A stretch of DNA of 64,000 bases from Rhizobium sp. (GCA_028290545.1 JAQGJP010000002.1:1-64000), one strand, 5' to 3'. Positions 1 through 9,708 are shown, numbered from the stretch's first letter. Notes: generated from the sequence alone by a model not told the origin. Made by a program: numbers and translations.

Positions 1-186
1 CCGATTATCGATCGTCTGCACAAGGATATCGCCGCGGCGCTGCGTAAGCCGGCCTTGCGGGAGCGCTTCGCCACATCCGGCGCGCGGCTGATCGGCAATA
101 CGCCGGCCGAATTCGCGCAGCAGATCAGGGACGACCGCAAAACCTGGGGCGAGATCATCCACGCCGCCGACATTAAGCCACAGTAA
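1..186 (+). CDS. Bug/TctC-family tripartite tricarboxylate transporter binding protein, C-terminal end
   Basis: Only the last 61 codons lie in the window; the frame is open from base 1 to a TAA at 184-186. The visible tail has the pattern typical of the end of Bug-family periplasmic binding proteins: a helix DRLHKDIAAALRKPALRERF, a short GARLIGNTPAEFA stretch, then a closing helix ending in the KTWGEIIHAADIKPQ tail. Family members bind carboxylates or similar small anions in the periplasm for a TctAB-type membrane pair. The ligand cannot be read from this fragment, and no TctA/TctB partner lies downstream. The family call rests on the C-terminal pattern only. Confidence 0.7.
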   Translation, partial: PIIDRLHKDIAAALRKPALRERFATSGARLIGNTPAEFAQQIRDDRKTWGEIIHAADIKPQ

Positions 187-194
187 TTCAAGTA

Positions 195-473
195 TTAACG
201 ATCGCCCGCTTCGCCCGGCGCTTTGGCATGGATGGCCAGCGCGTGCACGCTGCCGGCCAGTTCCGCCGACAAAATACCGTTGATCAGGCGGTGACGCTCA
301 AGGCGGGTCTTATTTTCGAACGCATTCGATACAATATATACCCTGTAGTGAGTCTCTCCGCCCTCGCGATGGCCAGAATGCCCCGCATGCAGGTGGGATT
401 CGTCGTCCACCTTCAGGCTTTGCGGGGTTAAAGCCTCAGTCAACTTCTGTGTGATCAATTCCGCGGTGCGCAT
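195..473 (-). CDS. bolA: BolA family protein
   Basis: A 92-residue protein, normal for BolA. It has the BolA signature elements: the DESHLHAGH segment with conserved histidines near residues 27-31, THYRVYIVSNAFENKTRLERHRLI in the middle, and SVHALAIHAKAP near the C-terminus. BolA proteins pair with monothiol glutaredoxins and take part in Fe-S cluster and iron homeostasis and in stress morphology. It is divergent from the J-domain gene, with starts at 473 and 559, an arrangement common in Hyphomicrobiales. Its 3' end lies 8 bp from the stop of the Bug protein gene. Confidence 0.9.
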   Translation of the reverse strand: MRTAELITQKLTEALTPQSLKVDDESHLHAGHSGHREGGETHYRVYIVSNAFENKTRLERHRLINGILSAELAGSVHALAIHAKAPGEAGDR

Positions 474-558
474 GGCTGCCAGTTATGGCGGAATCAGGCG
501 CAATGCAACCCTGTCAAGTCTTGAACGCGTCACCCATAAAAGCGCATATTCGCCGGCC

Positions 559-1194
559 ATGAAAAATCCAAAACCGAGCAAAGATACCAATGAGTCGAAA
601 GGCGCCTCGTCGCTGTTCGACAAGATTCGCGTCAAGCCCGACCAGGATCGGCGGCCCAAGACCGGTGGGCCGGTCTGCGAATGGCATGGCTGCGAGCAGA
701 AGGCGACCAACAAGGCGCCAAAGGGCCGCGGCAACGACAAGGATTACTGGAACTACTGCCTCAAGCACGCCCGCGAATATAACCAGTCCTATAATTTCTT
801 CGCCGGCATGAACGATGCCGCGGTGCTCGCCTTCCAGAAGGACGCACTGACCGGCCATCGTCCGACCTGGAAGATGGGCACAGGCAAACGCGCCGCCAAG
901 CCCGATCTGGGCGCGCTCGGCCCGGGCGACGATCCTTTCGGCCTGTTTGGCGCCGGCATGAAGACCGAGCAGAAGCAGCAGACCGAGCGGCGTCAGATCC
1001 GCAATGCCGAGCGCAAGGCGCTCGACAAACTCGGCCTCGATGTGGGCGCAACGCCAGCCCAGGTGAAGATCCGCTTCAAGGAACTGGTCAAGCAATTCCA
1101 CCCCGATGTGAACGGCGGCGACCGCTCGACCGAGGACCGGCTGGTGGAAGTCATCCAGTCCTACAACTACCTGAAATCGGCGGGCTTCGGCTGA
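559..1194 (+). CDS. J-domain (DnaJ-like) protein
   Basis: The protein has 211 residues from the ATG at 559; an open frame extends upstream to 451 but would overlap bolA. The C-terminal 60 residues form a J domain with helix II KIRFKELVKQF followed by the invariant HPD motif (HPDVNGG) and a last helix RLVEVIQSYNYLKSAGF. The N-terminal part carries a CEWHGCEQKATNKAP segment with two cysteines and a further YCLKHA motif, a possible small metal site. J-domain proteins stimulate DnaK ATPase and bring substrates. The J domain sits at the C-terminus, unlike canonical DnaJ. It lies upstream of cobST, as in many rhizobia. The client is unknown. Confidence 0.85.
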   Translation: MKNPKPSKDTNESKGASSLFDKIRVKPDQDRRPKTGGPVCEWHGCEQKATNKAPKGRGNDKDYWNYCLKHAREYNQSYNFFAGMNDAAVLAFQKDALTGHRPTWKMGTGKRAAKPDLGALGPGDDPFGLFGAGMKTEQKQQTERRQIRNAERKALDKLGLDVGATPAQVKIRFKELVKQFHPDVNGGDRSTEDRLVEVIQSYNYLKSAGFG

Positions 1195-1243
1195 CGCGTG
1201 ATCCCGAAAAGCGGGAAACCGGTTTTCGGGCAGGATCACGCGT
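1194..1243. repeat. RIME-like intergenic palindrome
   Basis: A 50-bp palindrome overlaps the last base of the J-domain stop codon. The outer arms ACGCGTGAT (1194-1202) and ATCACGCGT (1235-1243) are perfect, and the inner arms CCCGAAAA (1203-1210) and TTTTCGGG (1223-1230) are perfect, with a 4-nt bulge on the right side. The core resembles the dispersed intergenic mosaic elements known from rhizobial genomes. It could act as a transcription stop or mRNA-end stabiliser for the J-domain gene. No second copy was seen in the window. Confidence 0.75.
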
Positions 1244-1453
1244 AACGGAGATTCTTAAAACGCCCCGCCAAGCAACCCAGACCTGCCTTTAAGCCGGGCC
1301 CACCAACCCCTATCTCATTGATATTATTGATAGTGTTATTCGAGCCACCCGGGTTTTTTGCGGACAATTCGTCTGCTAAGTTGCGCCCATCAGCCGGACC
1401 GTAGTGTCGGACCACAGCAGGGGTTTCGGGCGTCCCGAAGCCACGGAGGAACA

Positions 1454-2446
1454 ATGACTGCCGCAGTGCAAGAAGTGACTAAATTGCCCGACATGAAGGT
1501 CTCGGTCCGCCAATTGTTCGGCATCGATAGCGACATGGAAGTGCCGGCGTTCTCCAAAGCCGACGAGCACGTGCCCGAGATCGATCCGGATTACCGCTTC
1601 GACCGTCCGACCACGCTCGCCATTCTCGCGGGCTTTGCGCGCAATCGCCGCGTCATGGTCACCGGCTATCATGGTACCGGCAAGTCGACGCACATTGAGC
1701 AGGTTGCGGCGCGGCTCAACTGGCCGATGGTGCGCGTCAACCTCGACAGCCACATCAGCCGTATCGATCTGATCGGCAAGGACGCCATCGTCGTCAAGGA
1801 CGGCAAGCAGGTCACGGAATTCCGCGACGGCATTCTGCCGTGGGCCTACGTCAACAATGTCGCGCTGTGCTTCGACGAATACGACGCCGGCCGTCCGGAT
1901 GTGATGTTCGTCATCCAGCGCGTGCTGGAATCCTCGGGCCGGCTGACGCTGCTCGACCAGAGCCGCGTGATCAAGCCGCATCCTGCGTTCCGCCTGTTTG
2001 CCACCGCCAACACGGTGGGCCTGGGTGATACGTCGGGCCTCTATCACGGCACGCAGCAGATCAACCAGGCGCAGATGGACCGCTGGTCGGTCGTCACGAC
2101 TCTTAATTATCTGCCTTTCGACCATGAAGTCGGGATTGTTTCGGCCAAGGTCAAGACGATCTCCGAGACCGAGAAGGGCCGCGACACGATCGCCAGGATG
2201 GTGCGCGTTGCCGAACTGACCCGCGCAGCCTTCATCAACGGCGATCTCTCGACCGTCATGAGCCCGCGTACGGTAATCACCTGGGCGGAAAACACCGCGA
2301 TCTTCGGCGACATCTCGTTTGCTTTCCGTGTTACCTTCCTCAACAAGTGCGACGATCTGGAACGGGCGCTGGTCGCCGAACAGTATCAGCGCGTGTTTGG
2401 CGTTGAGCTCAAGGAAAGTGCGGCCAATCTCGTATTGGGCGTCTGA
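1454..2446 (+). CDS. cobS: Aerobic cobaltochelatase subunit CobS
   Basis: This 330-residue AAA+ ATPase is the motor subunit of the CobNST complex, which inserts cobalt into hydrogenobyrinic acid a,c-diamide in aerobic cobalamin synthesis. Walker A is GYHGTGKST (71-79) and Walker B is LCFDEYD (138-144). The length is that of the family. The ATG at 1454 is preceded by GGAGG at 1446-1450; the frame is open back to 1358, but the longer form has no good ribosome site. cobT follows 15 bp downstream, so the two are probably co-transcribed and act as a two-tier ring. No cobN lies in the window. No cobalamin riboswitch was recognised in the 210 bp upstream. Confidence 0.95.
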   Translation: MTAAVQEVTKLPDMKVSVRQLFGIDSDMEVPAFSKADEHVPEIDPDYRFDRPTTLAILAGFARNRRVMVTGYHGTGKSTHIEQVAARLNWPMVRVNLDSHISRIDLIGKDAIVVKDGKQVTEFRDGILPWAYVNNVALCFDEYDAGRPDVMFVIQRVLESSGRLTLLDQSRVIKPHPAFRLFATANTVGLGDTSGLYHGTQQINQAQMDRWSVVTTLNYLPFDHEVGIVSAKVKTISETEKGRDTIARMVRVAELTRAAFINGDLSTVMSPRTVITWAENTAIFGDISFAFRVTFLNKCDDLERALVAEQYQRVFGVELKESAANLVLGV

Positions 2447-2461
2447 GCCAGGGAATAGATC

Positions 2462-4360
2462 ATGGCAGGACCGGGCGACAATTCCAGACCCAAGCCGGGC
2501 GCTCCAGTCGATCTGGAGCCGTTTCGCCGGGCGCTGACCGGCTGTATCCGTTCGGTTGCCGAAAGCGCGGAAGTCGAGGTCACGTTCGCCAACGATCGTC
2601 CGGGCTTTGCTGGCGACCGCATGCGGCTGCCCGAACTTTCCAAGAAACCGACGGCGGGCGAACTTTCGATCCTGCGCGGGCTCGGCGATTCCATGGCGCT
2701 CCGCAAGGCCTGCCATGACGAGCGGCTGCACACGCAGCTTGCGCCGCAGGGCCAGGACGCCCGCGCCATATATGACGCCGTCGAGCAGGCGCGTGTCGAG
2801 GCGCTGGGCGCCAGTCGCATGGCCGGCATGGCCAACAATCTGCATTCGATGCTGGCGGACAAATACGCCAAGGCCAATTTCCGCGGCGTCTCGGCGCGTG
2901 AGGATGCGCCGATTGAAGAGGCAATGTCGCTGCTGGTCCGCGAAACGCTGACGGGCGACAGGCCGCCGGCCAGCGCTGGCCAGGTACTCGACCTCTGGCG
3001 TGATTTCTTCAAGGAAACTGCCGACAAGGAAGTCGGAACGCTGAAGGACGTGATGTCCGATCAGGAGGCATTCGCGCGCCGGGTGCGCAGCATGCTCGCC
3101 TCCATGCATCTGGCCGAGGACCTCAGCGACGAACCCTCCGATTCCGACGATAACGAAAGCTCGTCCGAGGAAGAGCAGCCGCGCAGCCAGGAAGAAAACG
3201 AAGACGCCGCCGACCAGGACGAAGGCACCGAGGAAGCCCCCGCCGACGAAAACGAAGCTGCCGACGAGCAGATGGAGCAGGGCGAGACCGACGGCGCGGA
3301 AATTTCCGAGGACGATCTGGTCGATGACGGCGACGAGGATTCCGAAACGCCGGGCGAGGTCAAGCGTCCCAACAATCCGCTTTCCGATCTCAACGAGAAG
3401 GTCGATTACAACGTCTTCACGCAGGAGTTCGATGAGGAGATTTCCGCCGACGAACTCTGCGACGAGGCGGAACTCGATCGCCTGCGCGCCTTTCTCGACA
3501 AGCAGCTCGCGCATCTCTCTGGCGCCGTCGGCCGGCTTGCCAACAAGCTGCAGCGCCGGCTGATGGCGCAGCAGAACCGTTCCTGGGACTTCGATCTCGA
3601 GGAGGGCTATCTCGACAGCGCCCGTCTGGTGCGGCTGGTCATCGACCCGATGCAGCCGCTGTCGTTCAAGATGGAGCGCGACACCAAGTTCCGCGATACG
3701 GTCGTGTCGCTGGTGATCGACAATTCCGGTTCGATGCGCGGCCGTCCGATCACGGTGGCGGCAACCTGCGCCGACATCCTTGCGCGAACGCTGGAGCGCT
3801 GCGGCGTCAAGGTCGAGATCCTCGGCTTCACCACCAAGGCGTGGAAGGGCGGGCAATCGCGCGAGAAATGGCTCGCCAGCGGCAAGCCACCCACACCGGG
3901 CCGCCTCAACGATCTCCGGCATATCGTCTACAAATCCGCCGATACGCCATGGCGCCGCGCCAAACGCAATCTTGGCCTGATGATGCGCGAAGGCCTGCTC
4001 AAGGAAAATATCGATGGCGAGGCGCTGATCTGGGCGCACAATCGCCTGTTGGGCCGGCCCGAACAGCGCCGCATCCTGATGATGATCTCCGATGGCGCAC
4101 CGGTCGACGATTCGACACTTTCGGTCAATCCGGGCAACTATCTCGAACGGCATCTGCGCGCGGTGATCGAGGAGATCGAGACCAAGTCGCCGGTCGAACT
4201 GCTGGCGATCGGCATCGGCCACGACGTGACGCGCTATTACCGCAAGGCCGTGACGATCATCGATGCCGACGAACTCGCCGGTGCGATGACCGAGCAGCTG
4301 GCAGCACTTTTCGCTGACGAGGCCGAAGCGGGGCAGGGCAAGAAGCGCAAGCGCGCCTAG
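2462..4360 (+). CDS. cobT: Aerobic cobaltochelatase subunit CobT
   Basis: A 632-residue partner of CobS in the cobaltochelatase. The order is an N-terminal helical part (1-215), a very acidic low-complexity linker (about 218-300, rich in Asp, Glu and Ser), a second helical part, and a C-terminal von Willebrand A domain with the MIDAS motif DNSGS at 420-424. In the family the MIDAS domain is thought to dock on CobN and transmit ATP-driven movement from CobS. Length and layout match known CobT. The start ATG at 2462 lies 15 bp after cobS. Confidence 0.95.
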   Translation: MAGPGDNSRPKPGAPVDLEPFRRALTGCIRSVAESAEVEVTFANDRPGFAGDRMRLPELSKKPTAGELSILRGLGDSMALRKACHDERLHTQLAPQGQDARAIYDAVEQARVEALGASRMAGMANNLHSMLADKYAKANFRGVSAREDAPIEEAMSLLVRETLTGDRPPASAGQVLDLWRDFFKETADKEVGTLKDVMSDQEAFARRVRSMLASMHLAEDLSDEPSDSDDNESSSEEEQPRSQEENEDAADQDEGTEEAPADENEAADEQMEQGETDGAEISEDDLVDDGDEDSETPGEVKRPNNPLSDLNEKVDYNVFTQEFDEEISADELCDEAELDRLRAFLDKQLAHLSGAVGRLANKLQRRLMAQQNRSWDFDLEEGYLDSARLVRLVIDPMQPLSFKMERDTKFRDTVVSLVIDNSGSMRGRPITVAATCADILARTLERCGVKVEILGFTTKAWKGGQSREKWLASGKPPTPGRLNDLRHIVYKSADTPWRRAKRNLGLMMREGLLKENIDGEALIWAHNRLLGRPEQRRILMMISDGAPVDDSTLSVNPGNYLERHLRAVIEEIETKSPVELLAIGIGHDVTRYYRKAVTIIDADELAGAMTEQLAALFADEAEAGQGKKRKRA

Positions 4361-4423
4361 CTGCCCGCCGCAGCGGAAGAAATTGGGGTGAGGGCAGGAA
4401 TCCCTCGGCAGGGGGACTCACGC

Positions 4424-5449
4424 TTGGCATCGAAAAGACTTCTGTCACTCCTCGCCTTTCTGCCTTTCGTGGCGTTCGGCCTTGCTTTCCCTGTTGCTTT
4501 CGGTGGCCAGCCAGCCAAGGTCGAAGGTGTGGCGATCCCGGTCGTCGCCATGCAGATTCCCGAATTCAAGCGCGGTGCCGGTGCGGTGTTCGGCAAACTC
4601 GAATATCTGAGCGGCCTGGTGCTCGCCACCAAGAATGGCGAAATGGGCGCGGTCTCCTCCATCCGCCTGACCGATGGCGGCACCAGGTTCATTTCGGTGA
4701 TGGACACGGGTCATTGGGCGACGGGCACGATCGAGCGCGATGCCGACGGCAAGCTGACAGGCATTGCCGACTACAAGATCACATCGATGAAGGATCCGAG
4801 CGGCAGCGGCGCCCATGACAAGGACAGTTTCGACGCCGAGAGCATGGTTCTGGACAAGGATCGCGTCTATGTCGGCTTCGAGCGGGACCATCGCATCAAC
4901 GCCTATCCTTTCCCGGGTTTCGAAAACGCCATGCCTCTGGATGTGCAAAGGCCGGTCCTGAAAAAGGGCGAACAACTGTACGCCAATGGCGGCATGGAGG
5001 CGATCCTCAAGGCACCGGACAAGGGGCCGCTACAGGGAGCCCTGATGTTCGTTGCCGAGCGCAGCTACAACAGCGAGGGAGATTTCATCGCCGGCGTACA
5101 GTCGGGACCGATGAAGGGCACTTTCTATGTGGAGCGTCTGGCGCCCTATGACATCACCGACGGCGTTTTTCTGGAAGACGGCAGCTTCCTGCTGCTGGAA
5201 CGCAAGTTCGGTCTCCGGGATGGCATCGGCATACGCATCCGAAAGTTCTCCGGGGACGACATCAAGCCTGATGCGACGATCAAGGGCGAGACGCTGATGG
5301 AAGCCGATTTCTCGCACCAGATCGACAATATGGAGGGACTCGATGCCTACAAGGCGGCGGATGGCTCGACCCACCTGATCATCGAATCCGACGACAACCA
5401 TTCACTCCTCGAGCGTAACCTGCTGCTCGAATTCAGGATGCTGCCCTGA
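4424..5449 (+). CDS. Esterase-like phytase-family periplasmic protein
   Basis: From a TTG at 4424 (GGGGG at 4411-4415) the protein has 341 residues and a clean signal peptide (KRLLSLLAFLPFVAFGLAF). A GTG at 4388 preceded by GGAAGA would add 12 residues and cannot be excluded. The body has recurring beta-blade segments (GGTRFISVMDTGHWATG, DRVYVGFERDHRINAYPF, DGVFLEDGSFLLLERKF, DNMEGLDAYKAADGSTHLIIESDDNH), the pattern of the phytase-like esterase family. Family members are secreted beta-propellers with few proven activities. It starts 63 bp after cobT in the same direction; a functional link to cobalamin is not evident. Confidence 0.8.
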   Translation: MASKRLLSLLAFLPFVAFGLAFPVAFGGQPAKVEGVAIPVVAMQIPEFKRGAGAVFGKLEYLSGLVLATKNGEMGAVSSIRLTDGGTRFISVMDTGHWATGTIERDADGKLTGIADYKITSMKDPSGSGAHDKDSFDAESMVLDKDRVYVGFERDHRINAYPFPGFENAMPLDVQRPVLKKGEQLYANGGMEAILKAPDKGPLQGALMFVAERSYNSEGDFIAGVQSGPMKGTFYVERLAPYDITDGVFLEDGSFLLLERKFGLRDGIGIRIRKFSGDDIKPDATIKGETLMEADFSHQIDNMEGLDAYKAADGSTHLIIESDDNHSLLERNLLLEFRMLP

Positions 5450-5635
5450 AACGCCTTCTCATGGATTTTGATTCCGCGACACGAAAAAATGCGCTACATC
5501 TGGTTAACCATTGCAGAGATGCGGAAAACGCTGAAATCCGCTTCGGTTGCTATGATTCAGTAACATTGCCTTGATAAAATTCTGCGTGCAGCGTTTGAGT
5601 GCAGCGCAGCATGATTCTCATTTCGGGACGATCTC

Positions 5636-7069
5636 ATGAACCAGTATGATCTCATCGTTGTCGGCAGCGGTCCGGCCGGGCGGCGTGGCGCAATCCAGGC
5701 CGCGAAACTCGGCAAGCGCGTGCTCGTCGTGGAAAAGGGCAAGCGCGTCGGTGGCGTATCGGTCCATACGGGCACCATCCCGTCCAAGACGCTGCGTGAG
5801 ACGGCGCTCAACCTGACCGGCTGGCGCGAGCGCGGTTTCTATGGCCGGGCGTACCGGGTCAAGCAGGAAATCAGCGCTGAGGATCTTCGCCGGCGCCTGC
5901 TGATCACGCTCGATCATGAGGTCGAGGTGCTGGAACACCAGTTCTCCCGCAACCGTGTCCATCATATTCGCGGCACGGCGCATTTCATCGACAAGCACAC
6001 GATGGAAATCGAGAAGGAAGACGGCGAGAAGATGCAGGTCAGCGCCACGTCGATCCTGCTCGCCATCGGCACCAAGCCGTTTCGGCCGGACAGCATTCCG
6101 TTCGACGGCAAGAAGATCATCGACAGCGATGAGCTGCTGGAGATTTCCGATATTCCGCGCTCGATGATCGTCATCGGCGCCGGCGTCATCGGTATCGAAT
6201 ATGCGACGATCTACAGCGCGCTGGACACGGCCGTCACGGTCATCGAGCCGCGCACGACGATGCTGGATTTCATCGATCGCGAGATCGTCGACGATTTCTC
6301 CTACCAACTGCGCGACCGCAACATGAAGCTGCTTTTCGGCCAGTCCGCCGAGCATGTCGAGCGCGAGGAAAACGGCAAGTGCCGCGTGACCCTGTCGAAC
6401 GGCCGCTCGGTGACCGCCGATATGGTGCTCTATTGCGCCGGCCGCACAGGTGCCACCGCATCGCTCAATCTCGAAGCTGCGGGCCTTGCGGCAGACGAGC
6501 GCGGACGCATCAAGGTCAATCCGGAGACATTCCAGACCGATGTGCCGAACATCTATGCAGCCGGCGACGTCGTGGGTTTCCCAAGCCTTGCCTCGACGGG
6601 CATGGAGCAGGGCCGCATCGCCGCCCGCCACGCCGTTGGCGCGCCGACCTCCGAGCCGCCGCAGTTCTTCCCCTACGGTATCTATGCCGTGCCCGAGATA
6701 TCGACCTGCGGCCTCACCGAGGAAGAGGTCAAGAGCCGCCATATTCCCTATGAATGCGGCATCGCCCGATTCCGCGAGACCTCGCGCGGCCACATCATGG
6801 GCCTCGACAACGGCATGCTGAAGATGATTTTTTCCCTGAAGACCCGCCGCCTGCTGGGTGTGCATATCGTCGGCGAGGGCGCCACCGAACTGATCCATAT
6901 CGGCCAGGCGGTGCTGAACCTGAAGGGCACCGTCGATTATTTCGTCGAAAACACCTTCAACTATCCGACGCTGGCGGAAGCCTACAAGATTTCGGGCCTC
7001 GATGCCTGGAACCGCATGGGCGAACTGCACGAACACGACCAGGATACGACCCAGGAAGCGGCGCAGTAA
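5636..7069 (+). CDS. sthA: Si-specific soluble NAD(P)+ transhydrogenase
   Basis: This 477-residue flavoprotein disulfide-reductase-fold enzyme transfers hydride between NADPH and NAD+ in the cytoplasm. The FAD site is GSGPAGRRGA near residue 10, the NAD(P) site is GAGVIGIEYA near residue 180, and a C-terminal dimerisation domain follows (EGATELIHIGQAVL). At the place where lipoamide or mercury reductases have the CxxxxC redox pair it reads GGVSVHTGTIPSKTLR. The absence of both cysteines is the hallmark separating SthA from dihydrolipoamide dehydrogenase. Monocistronic, with 186 bp of upstream non-coding DNA. Confidence 0.92.
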   Translation: MNQYDLIVVGSGPAGRRGAIQAAKLGKRVLVVEKGKRVGGVSVHTGTIPSKTLRETALNLTGWRERGFYGRAYRVKQEISAEDLRRRLLITLDHEVEVLEHQFSRNRVHHIRGTAHFIDKHTMEIEKEDGEKMQVSATSILLAIGTKPFRPDSIPFDGKKIIDSDELLEISDIPRSMIVIGAGVIGIEYATIYSALDTAVTVIEPRTTMLDFIDREIVDDFSYQLRDRNMKLLFGQSAEHVEREENGKCRVTLSNGRSVTADMVLYCAGRTGATASLNLEAAGLAADERGRIKVNPETFQTDVPNIYAAGDVVGFPSLASTGMEQGRIAARHAVGAPTSEPPQFFPYGIYAVPEISTCGLTEEEVKSRHIPYECGIARFRETSRGHIMGLDNGMLKMIFSLKTRRLLGVHIVGEGATELIHIGQAVLNLKGTVDYFVENTFNYPTLAEAYKISGLDAWNRMGELHEHDQDTTQEAAQ

Positions 7070-7106
7070 AGCGCCGCCGCCTCTCTTCAGGCGGGACCGA
7101 TGTCCG

Positions 7107-7484
7107 TCATGCGCGTACGCGGCGCGGCGCGGTGAAGACGATATATGCGAACAACAGCATTGCGCCGAGCGTCAGCACCGAGCCGATGCCGGCGAGAGGT
7201 TCGCCCCAGGATAGATAGCCGAGCATCACGCCGGTAAGACCGGGCGCAAGGATCAGCAGGCCGATAACGGCCAGCCCCAAATGTATTCTGGCCAGCTTGC
7301 CATCGGAGTCCGGACGCACTGTGTAGTACAGGCCTGCCAGGAACATCGTCACCCAGCCGACCAGATTGATATGCGCGTGAACCGGCGCCAGCGTATGGTC
7401 GTGGGATGCCGCCATATAAATCCCGAGACACATGCCGACGATGGCGAAAAGCACCCCGAACCGAAGAAACCATTGCGAAATCAT
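7107..7484 (-). CDS. Small membrane protein resembling the first helices of heme-copper oxidase subunit I
   Basis: The protein has 125 residues from the ATG at 7484, which has GGGGG six bases upstream; the frame extends further but without a better start. Four hydrophobic segments are visible (about residues 5-25, 37-55, 69-92 and 97-118). The motif VHAHINLVGWVTMFLAGLYY resembles the helix in CcoN/NorB-type oxidases that carries a heme-ligating histidine. Proteins like this in rhizobia are annotated as hypothetical. It might bind heme, but it lacks the rest of an oxidase core. It is convergent with sthA, 37 bp away. Confidence 0.6.
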   Translation of the reverse strand: MISQWFLRFGVLFAIVGMCLGIYMAASHDHTLAPVHAHINLVGWVTMFLAGLYYTVRPDSDGKLARIHLGLAVIGLLILAPGLTGVMLGYLSWGEPLAGIGSVLTLGAMLLFAYIVFTAPRRVRA

Positions 7485-7821
7485 TTCAACCCCCATTTGT
7501 CGTTCCAGACGACAGTACTGTATGTCTGTTTTCTTGCGTGAGACAATCAGCCATACGGTTGGCAGGGCAAATTTATTCCGCATTTTTATACCGAAGTCGC
7601 CCTTTCCCGATGCTCTCGCGTTGCGTGCATCAACGAAGACACCACGAAACCACGTGCCGAATGGATGTGACAATCCACAAAACTGCAGGTACTGTTTCTC
7701 TCGACGGGAAATCTATGCAAGCGGGTGAATAAAGTACAGCGATGCCCCGTCATGACGCCAGCGGTTCAGTTCCACGCTAGGGCAGGGCTGAAAGAATATT
7801 CACATTATCTTGGGGGATCCA

Positions 7822-8169
7822 ATGAATTTCGCCGATGCAGTCAAATCCGTGCTTACACTCAACTATGCAAACTTTAACGGCCGCGCCAGCCGCTCAGAAT
7901 ACTGGTGGTGGATTCTTTTCGTCATCATCGTCAGCATTGTACTAAGCGTCGTTGATTCCATGATTGGAATGCAGATTCTCGGACCAATTTTCTCGCTGGC
8001 CACACTGATACCGGGCATTGCCGTCGCGATCCGTCGTCTTCATGATATCGGAAGATCCGGCTGGTGGTTCCTGATCGTTTTCACCATTATCGGCGCGTTC
8101 GTGCTGATCTACTGGTTCATTCAGCCAAGCGAGCCTGACAACCAGTATGGCCCGACGCCGGTCGCCTGA
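7822..8169 (+). CDS. DUF805 family inner-membrane protein
   Basis: A 115-residue protein with the DUF805 pattern: N-terminal ADAVKSVLTLNYANFNGRASRSEYWWW, hydrophobic helices, the family motif AIRRLHDIGRSGWWFL, and the tail GPTP. It is a small multi-helix inner-membrane protein of unknown function, related to E. coli YhaH/YhaI. The start ATG at 7822 has GGGGG at 7812-7816. It is monocistronic and closed by a strong terminator at 8194. Confidence 0.88.
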   Translation: MNFADAVKSVLTLNYANFNGRASRSEYWWWILFVIIVSIVLSVVDSMIGMQILGPIFSLATLIPGIAVAIRRLHDIGRSGWWFLIVFTIIGAFVLIYWFIQPSEPDNQYGPTPVA

Positions 8170-8193
8170 CCCCAGCGGTTAGATTTGTTGAAG

Positions 8194-8223
8194 CCGGCGC
8201 TGCAAACACAGCGCCGGTTTTTT
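8194..8223 (+). terminator. Rho-independent terminator after the DUF805 gene
   Basis: The arms CCGGCGCTG (8194-8202) and CAGCGCCGG (8209-8217) are perfect, with loop CAAACA, followed by six T (8218-8223). It lies 24 bp past the DUF805 stop. Confidence 0.9.
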
Positions 8224-8343
8224 CATATCCGCTCATCTGCCGGATCGTCTGGTCTTGCCCTTGGCTGCTGTGTGGGGCTGATCACGTCGATTCAAAATCG
8301 CATAACGCCGTCGAACATCGGGGCTGAATTTGCCGAACCCTGA

Positions 8344-9708
8344 TCAGTCCAGCGTCAGCAGCTTGTCCGACGCGAGCCAAAACGGCGGCAGGCAAAGCTG
8401 GATGTTCGATGTCGGCAGGATCGCGGGTTTGAGATCGATGCCGATCTCGGTCTTGAGAAATGCCCGCCGCGCCTCGATCCTCGAATAGGCATCCGGATAG
8501 AGGCGCTTGAGTTCGCCGCGCAGGGTCTCATCGGCAATGATCACCGAATCCTCGTTGTTGAGCGCCCAGTTGTCGGGCATTGGCACCGGGATGATATCCA
8601 CCTGGATCGGCATGCCGGACCGGATCGGTTCCGTCGAACCCGGCCGGATCGGCGTATGGCTCCATTCGTCATGGCCGATCAGATGGCCCGGATTGAGGGC
8701 GGAATCCAGCTTGCCCGCGCGCAGCTTGCCGACGGTGCGCTCGAAGATCTCGCCGCCGGTGACGCCGATATCGACCGTCGCGTACCAGGTTATCAAGCCG
8801 GCGAAATAAGCCTTGGCCGTTTCCAGGAATGCATCGTCGTGATCGGTGAACAGGCCGGCACGCGAGGAAAGCCCACCCCAGTAGCCGACAGCGGTGGTAA
8901 TGCCGTCTCCGCGCGTGATCCTGCGTCCGTTGGGGCTTCTGAGGCCGATGACGGGCGATCCGGGTGAAGCCGACGCCAGCATCGTATGGCAGCTCAGTTC
9001 CTCGCCGGCATAACCCATGCGGCTCGCGGCCAGGAACTCGTTGTCGCCTTCGCGCGCACCATTGACGATCCTCCAGACGGCGGCTGACGAGCGCGCGGCA
9101 CCCCATTCGATCGCCGCGAGCTGGTGCACATCGACCACGGACCGCAGACCATCCACCGGGTTCATCAGCACCGAAGTCGCATCGGTGACCGCTGCCGGGT
9201 CGCCCGACAGCATCTTCAGCGTGTCGACCACGAAGGCCGGTGCCTGGAAAGTCGGCAGCGGGCCGGTCCATTCCTCGGGGCCGAGATATTTCCAGCCGGC
9301 GAGGGCGATTGTGTCGCCCCCGGCAAGACCGATGTCCACCAGCACGGCGAGCAGGTTGGGGTGGGTGGCGCGTGTCTGGCCCATAAGGCTGAAGGTCTGG
9401 CAGAGCACGACCTCGATATCCGGCAGGCCGGCGACCGGCGCATAGCTCCGGCTCTCGTTGCCGACCACCAGAACGCGGCGGCGGTTCTTTCCGAGGATCA
9501 GCAGCGACTCCTCGAAACGCGGCTCGAAACCGGTCAGGAAAGCCATATTGGCGAGATGCTCGCGGTCGGCATAGACCACGAACCAGTCCGCCCCGGCCCG
9601 CTCAAAGGCGGTATCCGCCCGTGCCTCGTATATCGCGGCGGGTATGGCCGGCCGCTCATGCGGTATGCCGAAATCGGGAATGGTGACGGGGCGAAGCGTG
9701 ATCGGCAT
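8344..9708 (-). CDS. M24-family (aminopeptidase P-like) protein with an atypical metal site
   Basis: The 454-residue protein has the two-domain layout of Xaa-Pro peptidase relatives: an N-terminal creatinase-like domain and a C-terminal pita-bread part. Recognisable pieces are GHLIGHDEWSHTPIRPGS and the late VDIIPVPMPDNWALNNEDSVIIAD. The region that normally supplies the first two metal-binding aspartates reads GDGITTAVGYWGGLSSRAG and lacks the usual DxG...D arrangement, so it may not be a normal metallopeptidase. It stands alone between the DUF805 gene and pyrE. No partner gene suggests a substrate. Confidence 0.7.
   Translation of the reverse strand: MPITLRPVTIPDFGIPHERPAIPAAIYEARADTAFERAGADWFVVYADREHLANMAFLTGFEPRFEESLLILGKNRRRVLVVGNESRSYAPVAGLPDIEVVLCQTFSLMGQTRATHPNLLAVLVDIGLAGGDTIALAGWKYLGPEEWTGPLPTFQAPAFVVDTLKMLSGDPAAVTDATSVLMNPVDGLRSVVDVHQLAAIEWGAARSSAAVWRIVNGAREGDNEFLAASRMGYAGEELSCHTMLASASPGSPVIGLRSPNGRRITRGDGITTAVGYWGGLSSRAGLFTDHDDAFLETAKAYFAGLITWYATVDIGVTGGEIFERTVGKLRAGKLDSALNPGHLIGHDEWSHTPIRPGSTEPIRSGMPIQVDIIPVPMPDNWALNNEDSVIIADETLRGELKRLYPDAYSRIEARRAFLKTEIGIDLKPAILPTSNIQLCLPPFWLASDKLLTLD

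Noticed and set aside
1244-1453. Possible cobalamin riboswitch ahead of cobS
   Set aside because: No B12-box-like conserved core was recognised in the 210 bp; only the repeat palindrome lies upstream.
1376-4222. 948-codon open frame antisense to cobS-cobT
   Set aside because: cobS and cobT are clear family members on the other strand; the antisense frame has no recognisable domain and is a product of GC-rich codon bias.
5504-5511. TTAACCAT, a CtrA half-site, upstream of sthA
   Set aside because: A single 8-bp half-site is expected by chance at intervals, and there is no second half at the right spacing.
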